Source: a virus. Taken from it: a stretch of 22,664 nucleotides of DNA. A model generated the notes under the pieces. That model made no database searches. It was not told the DNA's origin and worked only from the letters and a program-made list of their open reading frames with translations. The translations under genes were made by a program, and so were the position numbers. Below are positions 21,303 through 22,664 of the stretch, in pieces; position 1 is the first letter of the stretch; every line of letters starts with the position of its first letter. The stretch lies in IMG/VR virus record IMGVR_UViG_3300003322_000119, positions 1 to 22,664 of that record; one strand, given 5' to 3'.

Positions 21303-22664
21303 GTGAAAAAGCGTCACGATCACATACCAAGCATCGCCGTCTTCGATCGCGGCCCGCAGAACCTACGCCGAGAGGTCTCAACAAACCGGCAAAAGAATTA
21401 CCAGGACGATACCATAATATACGGCGAAGATGACGCGTTGCCGCTTAGAATCGCTCAGGCAGTAGAGGATAGCCCTGCGGCAAGCTCTTGTCTTGAGACG
21501 TACGCACAGTTCATCAAGGGTGCCGGGTTCTCAAATCCTGCCTTGATGGACATCGTTATCGACGATGCCGGTACAACATTGTGGCAACTTCATTGCTCCC
21601 TCGCTGATTCTCTATCCATCTTCTGGGGATTCTCAGCAAACCTGAAGTACAACAAGGCCGGCAAGATTATGCAGGTCTACCAGATGTCCTTTGAATCTTG
21701 CCGGTTCAAAAAGCCTGAAGAGGATACGCCATATATCGACAGATTAGTCTACAACCCGTTTTTTGGCACCAACGAGTATCAAAAAAAATACTCTAAGGAA
21801 TACCCAATATGGAACGGTAAGCCAGACGATCTGGCTGTCCAGATGGCGGAGATGAAGAAGGGGTTCCCAGGCCAGGTGTACTACTACGGGCGCACAAGCC
21901 CGCTATCTCGATTCTACCCAAAGCCTAAACATTGGTCGGCTCGTAAGTGGATGTACATCGATAGCAAGATCCAGGAGTCACACGCGGAGAATCTGGACAA
22001 CGGTTGGTTCCAGTCCGTTTTGATGAATGTGATTGGAGATCCGAATGAGTGGTCAAAAAACCCTATATACCAAGAGGAGTACAACGATGCATCCGGTCAG
22101 AAGAGAACCAGGTCTACGAAAAAGGTAGGCGAAGAGTTTAATGAGATGATGTCTGCAGCGTTCTCTGGGTCTAAAAAAATGGGCACCGTTATGGTGCAAT
22201 GGGCAAAAAACAAGGATTTATCCACGGATATTCAGGCATTCCCGGCTACCACAAACGCAGACCTGTTTCTTGCTCTGCAAGACCTGACCACGCAGAACAT
22301 CACCATAGCAACTCGTGTGCCTTCAATCCTGGCGAACATATCCGAGGGTGTTTCATTGGGCTCTACTGGCTCGGAGATTCAAAAGGCAATCGAGCTGATG
22401 CAGTCAAACACGGCCATGTGGCGAAAAGAGCTGGAGAACTTCTATAACGTGGTTCTCCGCCCTAACATGCAGACGCCATTCCCTGATAAGGTTCGAATCG
22501 TTAACTATAACCCGGTGTCTGAGCCGGCGGACCTCCCCGACAAGATCTGGGACGCGCTCGACGCGGCTACGCGTAAGCAATTTATCAAGGACAATTACCC
22601 TGGCGTGAAGTTCGTGGAGCCAGTCGCCGCCGCGCCTGATGTTCAGGTCAATCCTGACGGAACC
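21303..22664 (+). CDS. phage portal protein (3' end beyond the window)
   Basis: A 454-residue reading frame is open to the right edge, so the gene is truncated by the window. The start region (KKRHDHIPSIAVF) and the following acidic, Trp-rich segments fit a portal subunit: one ring of 12 copies forms the DNA channel at the packaging vertex and binds terminase. Supporting blocks are SLADSLSIFWGFSANLKYN (about 100-118) and, near the edge, NYNPVSEPADLPDKIWDALD, which is shared with portals of Bacteroidota phages. A GTG at 21303 is used; an in-frame GTG at 21297 is an alternative. No ATG is available nearby. Confidence 0.72.
   Translation, partial: MKKRHDHIPSIAVFDRGPQNLRREVSTNRQKNYQDDTIIYGEDDALPLRIAQAVEDSPAASSCLETYAQFIKGAGFSNPALMDIVIDDAGTTLWQLHCSLADSLSIFWGFSANLKYNKAGKIMQVYQMSFESCRFKKPEEDTPYIDRLVYNPFFGTNEYQKKYSKEYPIWNGKPDDLAVQMAEMKKGFPGQVYYYGRTSPLSRFYPKPKHWSARKWMYIDSKIQESHAENLDNGWFQSVLMNVIGDPNEWSKNPIYQEEYNDASGQKRTRSTKKVGEEFNEMMSAAFSGSKKMGTVMVQWAKNKDLSTDIQAFPATTNADLFLALQDLTTQNITIATRVPSILANISEGVSLGSTGSEIQKAIELMQSNTAMWRKELENFYNVVLRPNMQTPFPDKVRIVNYNPVSEPADLPDKIWDALDAATRKQFIKDNYPGVKFVEPVAAAPDVQVNPDGT

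Noticed and set aside
1-22664. CRISPR array or long dispersed repeat
   Set aside because: No set of regularly spaced direct repeats of 24-40 bp was found. Only the short tandem arrays listed above exist.

Overview
The window is the late structural region of a tailed double-stranded DNA phage or prophage, and every supported gene lies on the + strand. The tail tape-measure protein, the frameshifted tail assembly chaperone and the tail-tube-like protein, with no sheath gene visible, point to a siphovirus. The host is probably a member of the Bacteroidota. This is an inference from the style of the terminase, capsid and tail proteins, the scarcity of Shine-Dalgarno sequences and one TAnnTTTG-type motif. 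No integrase, lysogeny, replication or lysis gene is present, and no tRNA or CRISPR array was found.

Layout. Bases 1-318 are non-coding: hairpins, an intrinsic terminator (136-164) and five copies of AACTTGA/TCAAGT(T) ending at the first start codon. Bases 319-1846 carry the small and large terminase subunits. Bases 1852-3933 carry a small unknown gene, a tail assembly chaperone with a canonical -1 frameshift site (T TTA AAG, with an upstream SD-like stimulator), two head-tail joining or tail completion proteins and a 49-residue ORF. Bases 3908-10699 carry two large tail/baseplate proteins with carbohydrate-binding-like and C1q-like inserts, then the tape measure. A small HTH protein (10696-10887) and a hairpin precede a single 762-residue ORF that joins a ClpP-like head protease, a scaffold-like segment and the major capsid protein. 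The tail tube gene (13245-13799) follows behind a strong SD and ends at a strong terminator (13824-13858).

After the terminator comes an accessory cassette (13892-21120). Three tiny genes overlap in three frames, one of them a ribbon-helix-helix protein. Then come glycan genes: an unassigned possible glycosyltransferase, a GT11 (fucosyltransferase-type) enzyme, a GT2, a 27-residue membrane microprotein, a GDP-mannose 3,5-epimerase with its catalytic residues intact, two Methyltransf_24-type enzymes, a FkbM methyltransferase, a GT25 and a second GT-A enzyme. A cysteine-rich mini-protein and a portal gene that runs off the right edge complete the window.

How the parts work together. Most genes are joined by 4-base ATGA/GTGA overlaps, so translation is probably coupled along long late transcripts. 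The glycan cassette looks able to make GDP-L-galactose (or GDP-L-gulose) from GDP-mannose, transfer it with the GT11 enzyme and O-methylate the product. The target could be the virion or the host surface; the sequence alone does not say which. Placement inside the late structural region, between tail tube and portal, favours virion decoration or late expression.
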